From contig CALEQS010000297.1 of assembly GCA_937907975.1 (NCBI GenBank), positions 1 to 8,739 of the forward strand: a stretch of 8,739 bases of DNA, given 5' to 3'. The notes beneath the pieces are model-generated. The model did no database searches and had not been told where the DNA came from. It saw only the letters and a program-made list of their open reading frames with translations. The position numbers and the translations under genes were made by a program. How positions within the stretch are numbered: the first letter of the stretch is position 1; the number at the start of each line of letters is the position of its first letter. This document shows, one piece after another, positions 1-6,003 of this stretch. This DNA is from an uncultured Clostridia bacterium (lineage in GTDB: Bacteria; Bacillota; Clostridia; Oscillospirales; Oscillospiraceae).

Positions 1-137
1 CGCAGCCAAAAGGGCCGGAAGGTGCCGAACGCAGTGAGGCGGATGAGGTGGCGACGAAGGGAAAGCCATCCTGGACCTGCCCCCTCATCAGTCACGGCTC
101 CGCCGTGCCAGCTCCCCAGCCTTTCGGAGGAAACCTA
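1..137. repeat. Divergent copy of cloverleaf-like intergenic repeat
   Basis: Non-coding stretch at the left edge. It resembles the better copy at 1087-1218. A closing helix can form between GATGAGG (42-48) and CCTCATC (83-89). Inside the right half is a hairpin CACGGC/GCCGTG with loop tcc (93-107), followed by CCAGCTCCCC (108-117), which is shared with positions 1193-1202 of the other copy. A weaker terminal pairing links AAAGG (9-13) with CCTTT (120-124). The left hairpins are poorly preserved. The layout (hairpin, long-range helix, hairpin, CCAGCTCCCC) is what joins the two copies, since simple identity is limited to short blocks. It may start before the window. From memory, repeats of this style are scattered between genes in gut Oscillospirales. 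Confidence 0.5.
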
Positions 138-181
138 CAAACCCCAATTTGCCCCCTTCATCCTTTCCTCTCAGAATGATA

Positions 182-230
182 GAGCAGGGGCGCTTTTGCA
201 TTGCAAAAGCGCCCCTGCTTTCTTACTTAT
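182..230 (+). terminator. 17-bp hairpin at the 3' end of the crotonase gene
   Basis: Perfect 17-bp inverted repeat, arms 183-199 and 203-219, with a 3-nt loop (200-202). On the plus strand it is followed by a T-rich run (TTTCTTACTTATTTT, 219-233), so it reads best as a plus-strand rho-independent terminator. On the minus strand it lies 8 nt beyond the crotonase stop but is followed only by TCTATCATTC, so it may terminate that gene less efficiently. It is probably bidirectional. No plus-strand gene is visible to its left within the window. Confidence 0.7.
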
Positions 231-1027
231 TTTCCGATAAAATTTGGTTCCCGCTTGTTGCGGAAGGCGTCCACGGCTTCGCGGAAGTCGTGGCTGCCCA
301 TCAGGCGGATGCTGAGCCGATGCTCGATCTCCCGGGCGTCCTCAAAGCCGGTGTCCAGCGCGCCGAGACTGATGATCTCCTTGATGCCCTGCACGGCCAG
401 CGGCGGCTTGCGGACGATGACGTCCATGATCTTGTCCACCTCGTCAAACAGTTCGGCCTTGGGAAACACCCGGTTGATAACGCCCTGCTGCATGGCTTCG
501 TCCGCCCGGAGCCGGGTGCCCAGCAGCAGCATCTCCTTGGCACGGATCAGATTGGTGCGCCGGGGGAGACGGATGGCGCCGCCCCAGCCGGGCACCAGGC
601 CGATGTCCACCTCGGTCATGCCGAAGCGGGCGTCCTCGGAGGCGTAGATCAGGTCGCAGGACAGTGCGATCTCGAACCCGCCACCGATGCACCAGCCGCT
701 GACGGCGGCGATGGTGGGCTTTTTCATATTGAGGATGGTGTCCCGCAGCTTGACGCCCCGGCGGTACATGGCCTCGCCGTCCTCCGGGGTCTGGATCTCG
801 GACAGGGAGTCCATGGAGCCGCCGGCAGAGAAGGCTTTTTCGCCCGCGCCCCGGATGATGATGCCCCGGACGGAGTCGTCCGCCTCCAGCGTGGTGATGA
901 TGTCGATGAACTGAAGCTGCATCTCGGTGGTCAGCGCATTCAGATTCTCCGGGTCAGAGATGGTCAGCGTGGCGACCTTTCGATTGGGTTCGCCCCGCAG
1001 AGCGACCAGAATGGCGGGGGTGGACAT
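227..1027 (-). CDS. Enoyl-CoA hydratase/isomerase (crotonase) family protein
   Basis: 266 residues, the usual length for a single-domain crotonase. The family binds acyl-CoA thioesters and stabilises an enolate in an oxyanion hole; the common reaction is hydration of trans-2-enoyl-CoA. Visible motifs: AFSAGGSMDSL (66-76) at the first oxyanion segment, where most members have GAD; CIGGGFEIALSCDL (113-126) at the second oxyanion glycine; and FGMTEVDIGLVPGWGG (135-150). E119 and E139 match the positions of the two catalytic glutamates of classical enoyl-CoA hydratase (rat Glu144 and Glu164), so hydratase chemistry is plausible. A C-terminal helix ends in a typical AFRNKREPNF segment. No signal peptide, so cytoplasmic. 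The start is fixed by AAGGAGGAG about 6 nt before the ATG. It stands alone, with no acyl-CoA dehydrogenase or thiolase in view, so the substrate cannot be inferred. Isomerase or another crotonase reaction is possible. Confidence 0.9.
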   Translation of the reverse strand: MSTPAILVALRGEPNRKVATLTISDPENLNALTTEMQLQFIDIITTLEADDSVRGIIIRGAGEKAFSAGGSMDSLSEIQTPEDGEAMYRRGVKLRDTILNMKKPTIAAVSGWCIGGGFEIALSCDLIYASEDARFGMTEVDIGLVPGWGGAIRLPRRTNLIRAKEMLLLGTRLRADEAMQQGVINRVFPKAELFDEVDKIMDVIVRKPPLAVQGIKEIISLGALDTGFEDAREIEHRLSIRLMGSHDFREAVDAFRNKREPNFIGK

Positions 1028-1086
1028 GGAAAACTCCTCCTTGCATTTGAAATCATCTAAATTATCGTTCGGCGCAGAAAGCTAAA

Positions 1087-1218
1087 CTTGCCTCCCCCGC
1101 TGGGGGAGGTGGCACGGCGGAACGCCGTGACGGAGAGGGCGATGCACTTGCAAGTCTGCAGAAGGCCCTCTCAGTCTGCGCCTGCGGCGCAGCCAGCTCC
1201 CCCGAAGGGGGAGCCAAG
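1087..1218. repeat. 132-bp cloverleaf-like palindromic repeat element
   Basis: Bounded by 12-bp terminal inverted repeats with one mismatch: CTTGCCTCCCCC (1087-1098) and GGGGGAGCCAAG (1207-1218). Inside are four perfect hairpins with 3-nt loops: CCTCCCCC/GGGGGAGG (1091-1109), CACGGCG/CGCCGTG (1113-1129), CTGCGCC/GGCGCAG (1176-1192) and GCTCCCCC/GGGGGAGC (1196-1214). A long-range helix GAGAGGGC (1133-1140) with GCCCTCTC (1165-1172) closes a central loop containing the palindrome ACTTGCAAGT (1146-1155). There is no open frame of note and no transposase. It looks like a small non-autonomous repeat (MITE- or REP-like), and it lies in the probable 5' leader of the crotonase gene. Confidence 0.75.
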
Positions 1219-1264
1219 ACCAAAGTACGAAAGCCTGTGCACCGCCCAATAGTTCATTATTTTT

Positions 1265-1293
1265 ATCATAGCACGAATACAGAAAAATGTCCT
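1265..1293 (-). promoter_or_regulatory. Probable promoter of the crotonase gene, inside an inverted repeat
   Basis: Read on the minus strand, AGGACA (1288-1293) and TATGAT (1265-1270) are separated by 17 nt, a good -10 with a partial -35 (4 of 6). Transcription would begin near 1258 and run through the 132-bp repeat to the crotonase start at 1027, giving a leader of about 230 nt. Arms CACGAAT (1272-1278) and ATTCGTG (1299-1305) bracket the -35 box and could be an operator. A closer but poorer -10-like GATAAT lies just upstream of the gene. Confidence 0.5.
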
Positions 1294-1317
1294 GAAAAAT
1301 TCGTGAACATCAGCTTT

Positions 1318-2262
1318 TTACTTGCTGTTTTCCGGCGCGCGGTTGACCACATAGATGCCCGCGCACACCAGCACCAGCGCCGCCAGTGCTCGCAAGTCGA
1401 GCGCGCCGCTCTCCCGCAGAAAGAGGGCGGAGAACAGCACGCCGAACACCGGGGTCAGAAAGCCGAACACCGTGACCCGGGACACCGGATTGTGCTTGAG
1501 CAGAGAGGCCCAGAGCGTATAGGCCACGGCGGATACCAGCGCCAGATAGATCAGCACGGCTGTTGAGGCGGGGGAGACCGTCCCCCAGCGGCCGCCCATG
1601 GCGAGACCGAGGACGGTCAGTGCTGCGCCGCCGAGGAAGAACTGCCAGCCGCTGAACAGGATGGGGGAGCGGCCAGGGCTGAAGCGGCGCATGAGCACGG
1701 CGGAGCAGGCGGCGGCCACGGTGCTGAGCAGGATCATGCCCTCGCCCCGCAGGGAAAAGGAAAACTGCATCCCGCCGCCCAGCTGGCTGATCACCACACC
1801 GGCAAAGCCCACCACACAGCCCGTCAGCTTGCGGGCGGTCAGCGGCTCCATACGGAAGATCAGCGCGGCGATCAGAATGGAGAAAAATGTGTTGGCCCCC
1901 ACCAGAATGGAGGCGGTCACACCGGAGGTATAGCGCAGGGCGAGGTAGTAGCAGAAATACTGCATCGCGGTCTGAAAAAAGCTGATGAGGGCGATGCGGG
2001 GCCAGTCCCCCGCCGCCGGGAGCGGGGCGCGGCGCTCCTTTGCACTGTAAACGGCCAGCACCATGACGCCTGCGATCATAAACCGCACCCCGGCAAAGAG
2101 CAGGAGTGAGCCGGGATTCCCGGTGTCGATATGGAACAGGGCGTAGCTCAGCTTGATAAAGGGGATGGCACTGCCCCAGAGGCCGCAGGCGATCAGCGCG
2201 CAGAGGAACAACAGCGGCGTTTTGGACAGTGGAGAGGTGCGTTCGGACATAAAATCGCTCAT
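1318..2262 (-). CDS. EamA/DMT-superfamily permease
   Basis: Inner-membrane protein of 314 residues with two tandem five-helix EamA repeats, the usual drug/metabolite transporter layout of ten membrane segments. The first half carries GLWGSAIPFIKLSY near the N terminus and GVTASILVGANTFFSILIAAL followed by FRMEPLTARKLTGCVVGFAGV, the conserved end of repeat one. The second half ends with FLRESGALDLRALAALVLVCAGIYVVNR, the matching end of repeat two. A charged tail (NRAPENSK) closes the protein. The frame stays open upstream to 2370, but that extension crosses a terminator hairpin and the promoter at 2285-2312, so it cannot be translated from that promoter. The first ATG after the promoter is at 2262; a second ATG at 2250 (310 residues) is equally possible because neither has a strong ribosome site. 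Substrate unknown; the family exports metabolites, amino acids or drugs. Confidence 0.9.
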   Translation of the reverse strand: MSDFMSERTSPLSKTPLLFLCALIACGLWGSAIPFIKLSYALFHIDTGNPGSLLLFAGVRFMIAGVMVLAVYSAKERRAPLPAAGDWPRIALISFFQTAMQYFCYYLALRYTSGVTASILVGANTFFSILIAALIFRMEPLTARKLTGCVVGFAGVVISQLGGGMQFSFSLRGEGMILLSTVAAACSAVLMRRFSPGRSPILFSGWQFFLGGAALTVLGLAMGGRWGTVSPASTAVLIYLALVSAVAYTLWASLLKHNPVSRVTVFGFLTPVFGVLFSALFLRESGALDLRALAALVLVCAGIYVVNRAPENSK

Positions 2263-2284
2263 TTCCAGTGGATTTATGAGCTTT

Positions 2285-2312
2285 ATTATAGCGGGCTGAC
2301 AGAAAAAAGCAA
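2285..2312 (-). promoter_or_regulatory. Promoter of the EamA gene, nested in a terminator
   Basis: On the minus strand TTGCTT (2307-2312), a 16-nt spacer and a perfect TATAAT (2285-2290). Transcription would begin near 2278, only about 16 nt before the ATG at 2262, so the leader is very short. The -35 box overlaps the foot of the terminator stem and its T-tract, so end of one unit and start of the next are packed together. Confidence 0.75.
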
Positions 2313-2347
2313 CCGCACCCGATTGGGTGCGGCTGCTTTCTTTTTTT
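2301..2347. terminator. Bidirectional rho-independent terminator
   Basis: Stem arms 2308-2320 and 2325-2337 (13 positions, one mismatch), loop GATT. It is followed on the plus strand by TTCTTTTTTT (2338-2347) and on the minus strand by TTTTTTCT (complement of 2301-2308). On the minus strand it ends the bceA-bceB-hydrolase transcript, 30 nt after the hydrolase stop, and so separates it from the EamA gene. Confidence 0.9.
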
Positions 2348-2366
2348 CGGTGAACGGGATGATCGG

Positions 2367-2948
2367 TCATGCATCCGAATGGTCACACGGCGCAGGACCG
2401 CTCAGCCAATGTTCCATGAACTGCCGCCGGGCCGCTCCGGTGCTGTCAGCGTGCATGAAACTGCAGTTCCATCTGCGGGCAAAGTCCCCGGCGGTGCCGA
2501 AGGCACAGCCTGTGCTCTCCGGGGCGGAGAGGATCGCCGTCGGCGTATCCCAGCGCTTTAAAGGCAGTCCCGGGCCGACGGCAGGGGAGAGCAGGAGCGC
2601 CCGTTCCAGTACGGTGTTCTGAAAGGCCAACACTGCCCACTGGGCGCCCAACCCCTCGGCGAACAGCCGGAGCCGGTGCCCGGGCGCAATCCGCTCCCGC
2701 AGCTGCCGCAGCTCCCCGGCGCACCGCCGGGGCAGGCAGGCGCCCCACTCCCGGCGGCGGGCGCCGTGGCCGGGCAGGTCGAAGCTCACCACCTGCCACC
2801 CCAGCGGCACGGCCAGTCCGGCCAATGCGCGGATGGAGGGGCACTGCTTGTTCCCGCCCGCGTCGTGGACGGCCAGAATGCGTCTCCCGCTGTCCGGCCC
2901 CCAGAATACGGCGGGGATGCCTGCGATCAGCACATGGCGCTCCAGCAT
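2367..2948 (-). CDS. Alpha/beta-hydrolase-like protein lacking the nucleophile serine
   Basis: 193 residues. It begins 28 nt after the permease stop, with AAAGG in the gap as a weak ribosome site, so it is the third gene of the bceAB operon. The frame stays open further upstream into the permease gene, but those residues do not look like a domain and ATG 2948 precedes the first recognisable strand. Fold marks: ILAVHDAGGN (24-33), a strand followed by an oxyanion-type HxxGG turn; VVSFDLPGHGARR (53-65), typical of the family; and LRLFAEGLGAQWAV (93-106) at the nucleophile elbow. There the normal G/A-x-S-x-G reads A-E-G-L-G, with G99 (codon GGG) in the place of the serine. A late HADSTGAARRQF segment (166-178) may hold the histidine region. 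No signal peptide or membrane helix. By the known mechanism it should not be a standard serine hydrolase. It may be a non-catalytic partner of the transporter or a decaying gene. Fold call fair, function unknown. Confidence 0.7.
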   Translation of the reverse strand: MLERHVLIAGIPAVFWGPDSGRRILAVHDAGGNKQCPSIRALAGLAVPLGWQVVSFDLPGHGARRREWGACLPRRCAGELRQLRERIAPGHRLRLFAEGLGAQWAVLAFQNTVLERALLLSPAVGPGLPLKRWDTPTAILSAPESTGCAFGTAGDFARRWNCSFMHADSTGAARRQFMEHWLSGPAPCDHSDA

Positions 2949-2976
2949 AGCGTTCGCTTCTGCCTTTGCCGCCGCG

Positions 2977-4986
2977 TCAGCGGCTCTCCCGGCTGCTGAC
3001 GATGCGGTAATACACCCGGGAGGTGAAGGCATAGACGATGAGATACACCACCACAAAGGCCCCAAAGGTGGCCAGAGTGCAGATGAGGAACAGCGTGGTG
3101 TTGTCCAGCATCAGGGCCTTGAGCACCCGGGTGAGCAGCGGGAAGGCCATCGCCAGATGGAGGGCGGCCACGCCCAGGGGGAGCAGGAACATGGTCAGGA
3201 TCTGGCTGCGCACCGAGGCGGCGATGAGCTTTTTGTCCATGCCCACCTTCTGGAGGATCTCAAACCGGGCCCGGTCGTCATAGCCCTCGATGATCTGCTT
3301 GTAATAGATGATGAGCACCGTGGCCATCAGGAACAGGATACCCAGCAGAATGCCGAGAAACAGGAAGCCGCCGTAGAGGGAGTAGATCGTCTCCAGATTA
3401 CTGGACTTTGTGTTGCAGGTCAGGCCGTCGAAGGAAGCGGACTCCCCTGACAGGTCGGTGAGCCGGAGCATGATGCTGTCCGTAAAGGTCTTGTTCTGCT
3501 CCTCCGTGCCGCCGATGTCCAGACTGAGCCGCATGGTGGGCAGGGTGTCCGAGCTGTCCGAAGCGTTATCGCCGTTGTAGACCTGGTTGAGATGGATCAG
3601 CATATCGCTGTCCGGCACGATGATATAGAAGATATTGTCGGCCACAAAGGTGGACAGCGGGCCGTCCTTCGGCGCATCCGTAAAGCGGTCCTTGACAGAA
3701 AATTCCTCGCCCATAATGGCGAACCGGTCAGGCAGAGAGCCGGCCGCTTCCCCCAGCGCCACCTCGTGGCCGCTCAGCTCATAGTGCCGGCCGGACAGCG
3801 TCTCCCAGTCCGCCGCCGTCATGATGCAGAAGTAGCCGGTGGGAAGGGTGGTGTCATCCGCCACTGCGTTGGGCGTGATCAGCTCGCTGCCGTCCATCAG
3901 CCAGTTGCGGACCAGCGCGGAATAAAGGATGTAGTTTTCCGCAGAGATGCCGGTCTCCTGTTCGGTCTCGGCGATCATATCCTCCACTTCGGCGCGGCAC
4001 CGTTCCGTGGGGGCGAAAAGAGTAGCAGTGATGTCATGGGGATAGCTCGTCTCAATGACGTCGTTCAGACCGGCGTACAGGCTGACGGTGCAGGCCACCG
4101 TCACCAGCACCATGGTGGAGAGAATGCAGATGTTGGCAAGGCCCACGGCATTCTGCTTCATGCGGTAGAGCATACCGGACACACTGATGAAGTGATTGGC
4201 CTTGTAATAGTAGTTTTTGCGCTTTTTCAGCAGCTTCAGCACGGCAATGCTCCCGGCCAGGAACAGGCAGTAGGTGCCGATGATGACCAGAATGACGGCA
4301 ATGAAAAAGACGCCGACCGCCATTGAGATCTGGGTGGTGGTCAGGGCGATGTAATAGCCGACGCCCAGCGCGAGCACGCCGATGACCACCAGCAGCCAGC
4401 GGGTCTTGGGCTCCTTCTCGCCCACATTGCCGCCCCGAAGCAGTTCAATGGGCTTGGCAATGACGACCTGCGCCAGATTGGACAGCAGCAGGAGCACGAA
4501 AATGCCGGCGAAGAGCAGCGCGGTGAGGGCAATGGCGGCAGGCTGGAGAGAGTAGGCCATGCCGACGTCGAAGTGGATGAGGTTTAAAAGCAGCAGGAAC
4601 ATGAGCCGGTCCAGCAGGATGCCCGCGATCAGGCCGCCGCCGATGGAAATGAGGGCGCTGAACAGCGTCTCCCACAGCATGACCTTGGCAATGTGGCGCT
4701 TCTCCATGCCGAGAATGTTGTAAAGGCCAAGCTCCTTTTTGCGCCGCTTGATGAGAAAGCTGTTGGTATAGTAGAGAAAGATGACGCTGAAAATGGCCAC
4801 CACGATCACGCCGAAAAACAGAACGCTCTGCACGGTCTGGCCGCCCGGGAGGGTCTGACTCAGGCCGGTGGAGCAGAGAATGAAGAAGCAGGCCACCGTC
4901 ATGACGGCGGTCAGCAGAAAGGGCAGGTAAAAGCGGCGGTTATTCCTGATGTTGCTTGCCGCCAGCCGCAGGTAGAGGCGTTTCAT
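2977..4986 (-). CDS. bceB: BceB-like ABC transporter permease (FtsX-type)
   Basis: 669 residues, the normal size for the BceB family of antimicrobial-peptide resistance transporters. About ten membrane segments: 20-40, 54-76, 105-127, 149-170, 197-217, 222-248, 282-305, then a large extracytoplasmic domain (about 306-536), then 537-561, 594-615 and 631-656. The domain of roughly 230 residues between helices 7 and 8 is the hallmark of the family and is where peptide specificity and signalling to the kinase lie. FtsX-like coupling segments are seen as KKELGLYNILGMEKRHI (84-100) and RARFEILQKVGMDKKLI (572-588). It overlaps the ATPase gene by the four bases ATGA (4983-4986), so the two are translationally coupled. 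Family members protect against bacitracin, lantibiotics or similar lipid-II-binding peptides; the target here cannot be read from sequence. Symbol given at family level only. Confidence 0.93.
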   Translation of the reverse strand: MKRLYLRLAASNIRNNRRFYLPFLLTAVMTVACFFILCSTGLSQTLPGGQTVQSVLFFGVIVVAIFSVIFLYYTNSFLIKRRKKELGLYNILGMEKRHIAKVMLWETLFSALISIGGGLIAGILLDRLMFLLLLNLIHFDVGMAYSLQPAAIALTALLFAGIFVLLLLSNLAQVVIAKPIELLRGGNVGEKEPKTRWLLVVIGVLALGVGYYIALTTTQISMAVGVFFIAVILVIIGTYCLFLAGSIAVLKLLKKRKNYYYKANHFISVSGMLYRMKQNAVGLANICILSTMVLVTVACTVSLYAGLNDVIETSYPHDITATLFAPTERCRAEVEDMIAETEQETGISAENYILYSALVRNWLMDGSELITPNAVADDTTLPTGYFCIMTAADWETLSGRHYELSGHEVALGEAAGSLPDRFAIMGEEFSVKDRFTDAPKDGPLSTFVADNIFYIIVPDSDMLIHLNQVYNGDNASDSSDTLPTMRLSLDIGGTEEQNKTFTDSIMLRLTDLSGESASFDGLTCNTKSSNLETIYSLYGGFLFLGILLGILFLMATVLIIYYKQIIEGYDDRARFEILQKVGMDKKLIAASVRSQILTMFLLPLGVAALHLAMAFPLLTRVLKALMLDNTTLFLICTLATFGAFVVVYLIVYAFTSRVYYRIVSSRESR

Positions 4987-5747
4987 TCCTGCTCACCGCC
5001 CGTCGCCAGCACGGTCAGTGTGTCGCTGATCTTCTGATAGAGTTCCTCGTCAGTGGCGCTGCCCCGGTAGAGCTGGTGGAACACCGCTCCGTCCTTGATG
5101 AACAGCACCCGGCCGGCGTGGCTGGCCGCCTTGACGGAGTGGGTGACCATGACGATGGTCTGCCCCTCCCGGTTGACGGCCTCGAAGAGCCGCAGCAGCT
5201 CGTCGGTGGACTTGCTGTCCAGCGCGCCGGTGGGCTCGTCGGCCAGAATGAGCTGGGGGTTTGTGATGAGCGCCCGGGCCGCTGCGGCACGCTGCTTCTG
5301 GCCGCCGGAGACCTCGTAGGGGTACTTCTCCAGCAGTTTTTCAATGCCCAGCTTCCGGGCCAGCGGGTTCAGGCGGCTCTCCATCTCGCTGTAGGGCTTG
5401 CCCGCCAGCACCAGCGGCAGCAGGATGTTGTCCTTCAGAGAGAAGGTGTCCAGCAGGTTGAAGTCCTGAAAGACGAACCCCAGGTTCTCCCGGCGGAACG
5501 CGGCCAGTTCCTTCTCCCTGACAGCGGCCAGATCCCGGCCGCCCAGTTTCACCTGGCCGCCGGTGGGCTGATCCAGTGCGGCCAGAATGTTCAGAAGCGT
5601 GGTCTTGCCGGAGCCGGATTCGCCCATGATGGCGACAAATTCGCCCTGCTCCACGCTGAAGCTGACGCTCTTGAGGGCCTGCACCCGGCTGCCGCCCAGG
5701 CGGGTGGTGTAGATCTTCTGCAAACTGGTAACTTCCAGCAGTGACAT
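4983..5747 (-). CDS. bceA: BceA-like ABC transporter ATPase
   Basis: 254 residues, a complete ABC nucleotide-binding subunit of the MacB/LolD/BceA type that powers the adjoining permease. Visible: Walker A GESGSGKTT (42-50), Q-loop FQDFNLLD (93-100, Q94), signature SGGQKQR (147-153), Walker B LILADEPTGALD (166-177) with catalytic E171, and H-loop H203. All the residues needed for ATP hydrolysis are present. The start is fixed by AGGAGG (5756-5761) 8 nt before the ATG. It is the first gene of a three-gene unit (ATPase, permease, hydrolase-like). The promoter upstream has a good -10 but no -35, and a 13-bp inverted repeat, which fits activation by the response regulator encoded at 7290-7988. 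The gene is separated from the kinase gene by the toxin-antitoxin locus. Confidence 0.95.
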   Translation of the reverse strand: MSLLEVTSLQKIYTTRLGGSRVQALKSVSFSVEQGEFVAIMGESGSGKTTLLNILAALDQPTGGQVKLGGRDLAAVREKELAAFRRENLGFVFQDFNLLDTFSLKDNILLPLVLAGKPYSEMESRLNPLARKLGIEKLLEKYPYEVSGGQKQRAAAARALITNPQLILADEPTGALDSKSTDELLRLFEAVNREGQTIVMVTHSVKAASHAGRVLFIKDGAVFHQLYRGSATDEELYQKISDTLTVLATGGEQE

Positions 5748-5785
5748 AGTAATGACCTCCTCGGGTTTGTCTCTTTACAGGCCCT

Positions 5786-5791
5786 ATCATA
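5786..5791 (-). promoter_or_regulatory. -10 box of the bceA operon promoter
   Basis: TATGAT on the minus strand, with a likely start near 5779 and a leader of about 32 nt carrying the AGGAGG site. The hexamer 17 nt upstream (5809-5814) reads AGGCAC, far from TTGACA, so the promoter probably needs an activator. This is inference from the boxes and from the known behaviour of Bce-type systems. Confidence 0.6.
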
Positions 5792-5793
5792 GC

Positions 5794-5845
5794 AGTTTCC
5801 CCGGCCCGGTGCCTTAACTTTGGCTTACATCTGGCCGGGGAAACT
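5794..5845. promoter_or_regulatory. 13-bp inverted repeat upstream of bceA, candidate operator
   Basis: Perfect arms AGTTTCCCCGGCC (5794-5806) and GGCCGGGGAAACT (5833-5845) with a 26-nt spacer. The spacer itself holds a small inverted repeat GCC-TTAACTTT-GGC (5811-5824). The repeat is centred about 40 nt upstream of the predicted bceA start, a usual place for an activator site, and one arm fills the -10/-35 spacer. There is no T-tract on either side, which argues against a terminator. The natural candidate ligand is the BceR-like regulator; this is inferred. Confidence 0.6.
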
Positions 5846-5859
5846 AACAGTTTTGTAAG

Positions 5860-5929
5860 GTTGGACATCAAACCGTCAGACTTGTCATTTTCTCCACGGT
5901 GCGGTATTCTGACTGCGGCGATGTCCAAC
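5860..5929. repeat. Nested inverted repeats flanking the toxin promoter
   Basis: Outer perfect 10-bp arms GTTGGACATC (5860-5869) and GATGTCCAAC (5920-5929). Inside them are 6-bp arms GTCAGA (5875-5880) and TCTGAC (5908-5913). The plus-strand promoter (5882-5910) lies between the inner arms, with the -10 box overlapping the right one. Possible roles: a cruciform or regulator site, or the borders of an invertible promoter. No recombinase gene is in view. Confidence 0.5.
5882..5910 (+). promoter_or_regulatory. Promoter of the holin-like toxin gene
   Basis: TTGTCA (5882-5887), a 17-nt spacer and TATTCT (5905-5910). Predicted start near 5917, giving a leader of about 87 nt before the toxin ATG and a full mRNA of about 258 nt to the terminator at 6133-6174. 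It points away from bceA. Confidence 0.65.
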
Positions 5930-5940
5930 ACGGCGGCGGT

Positions 5941-5996
5941 CTGCCCTTCTTCTTACGGGGGCAGCTTCTTTGCCCCCTGCTCGAGAGAAAGGGGGG
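5941..5996 (+). promoter_or_regulatory. Toxin mRNA leader with alternative hairpins masking the ribosome site
   Basis: The ribosome site AGGGGGG (5990-5996) can pair with CCCCCT (5973-5978) across an 11-nt loop, hiding it. The same C-run can instead pair in GGGGGCA (5957-5963)/TGCCCCC (5971-5977), a 7-bp hairpin that would leave the ribosome site free. A third option pairs CTGCCC (5941-5946) with GGGCAG (5959-5964). Hidden ribosome sites are a known trait of type I toxin mRNAs. The pairings are seen in sequence; their use in the cell is inferred. Confidence 0.5.
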
Positions 5997-6003
5997 CTGC
6001 CCG

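Noticed and set aside
149..1060. Long plus-strand open frame opposite the crotonase gene
   Set aside because: It is a GC-rich antisense shadow with His/Asp/Gly-rich composition and no fold motif; the minus-strand crotonase has clear motifs and a ribosome site.
1050..1072. GATAAT-like box just upstream of the crotonase gene as its promoter
   Set aside because: No acceptable -35 at 15-19 nt; the pair at 1265-1293 is better.
1310..2386. Alternative minus-strand frame over the EamA gene
   Set aside because: Arg/Pro-rich out-of-frame reading; the frame used has ten hydrophobic segments and EamA motifs.
4956..5744. Long plus-strand open frame opposite the ATPase gene
   Set aside because: Complement of a strongly conserved ATPase; low-complexity Gln/Gly/Leu composition and no ribosome site.
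5864..5886. GACA...TGTC pair as a BceR-like binding site
   Set aside because: Only 4-bp arms with wide spacing; chance occurrence is likely, and the 13-bp repeat at the bceA promoter is a much better candidate.
5899..6003. N-terminal extension of the toxin frame to an upstream ATG
   Set aside because: It overlaps the promoter -10 box and predicted start, has no ribosome site, and the family begins at the MVTY methionine.
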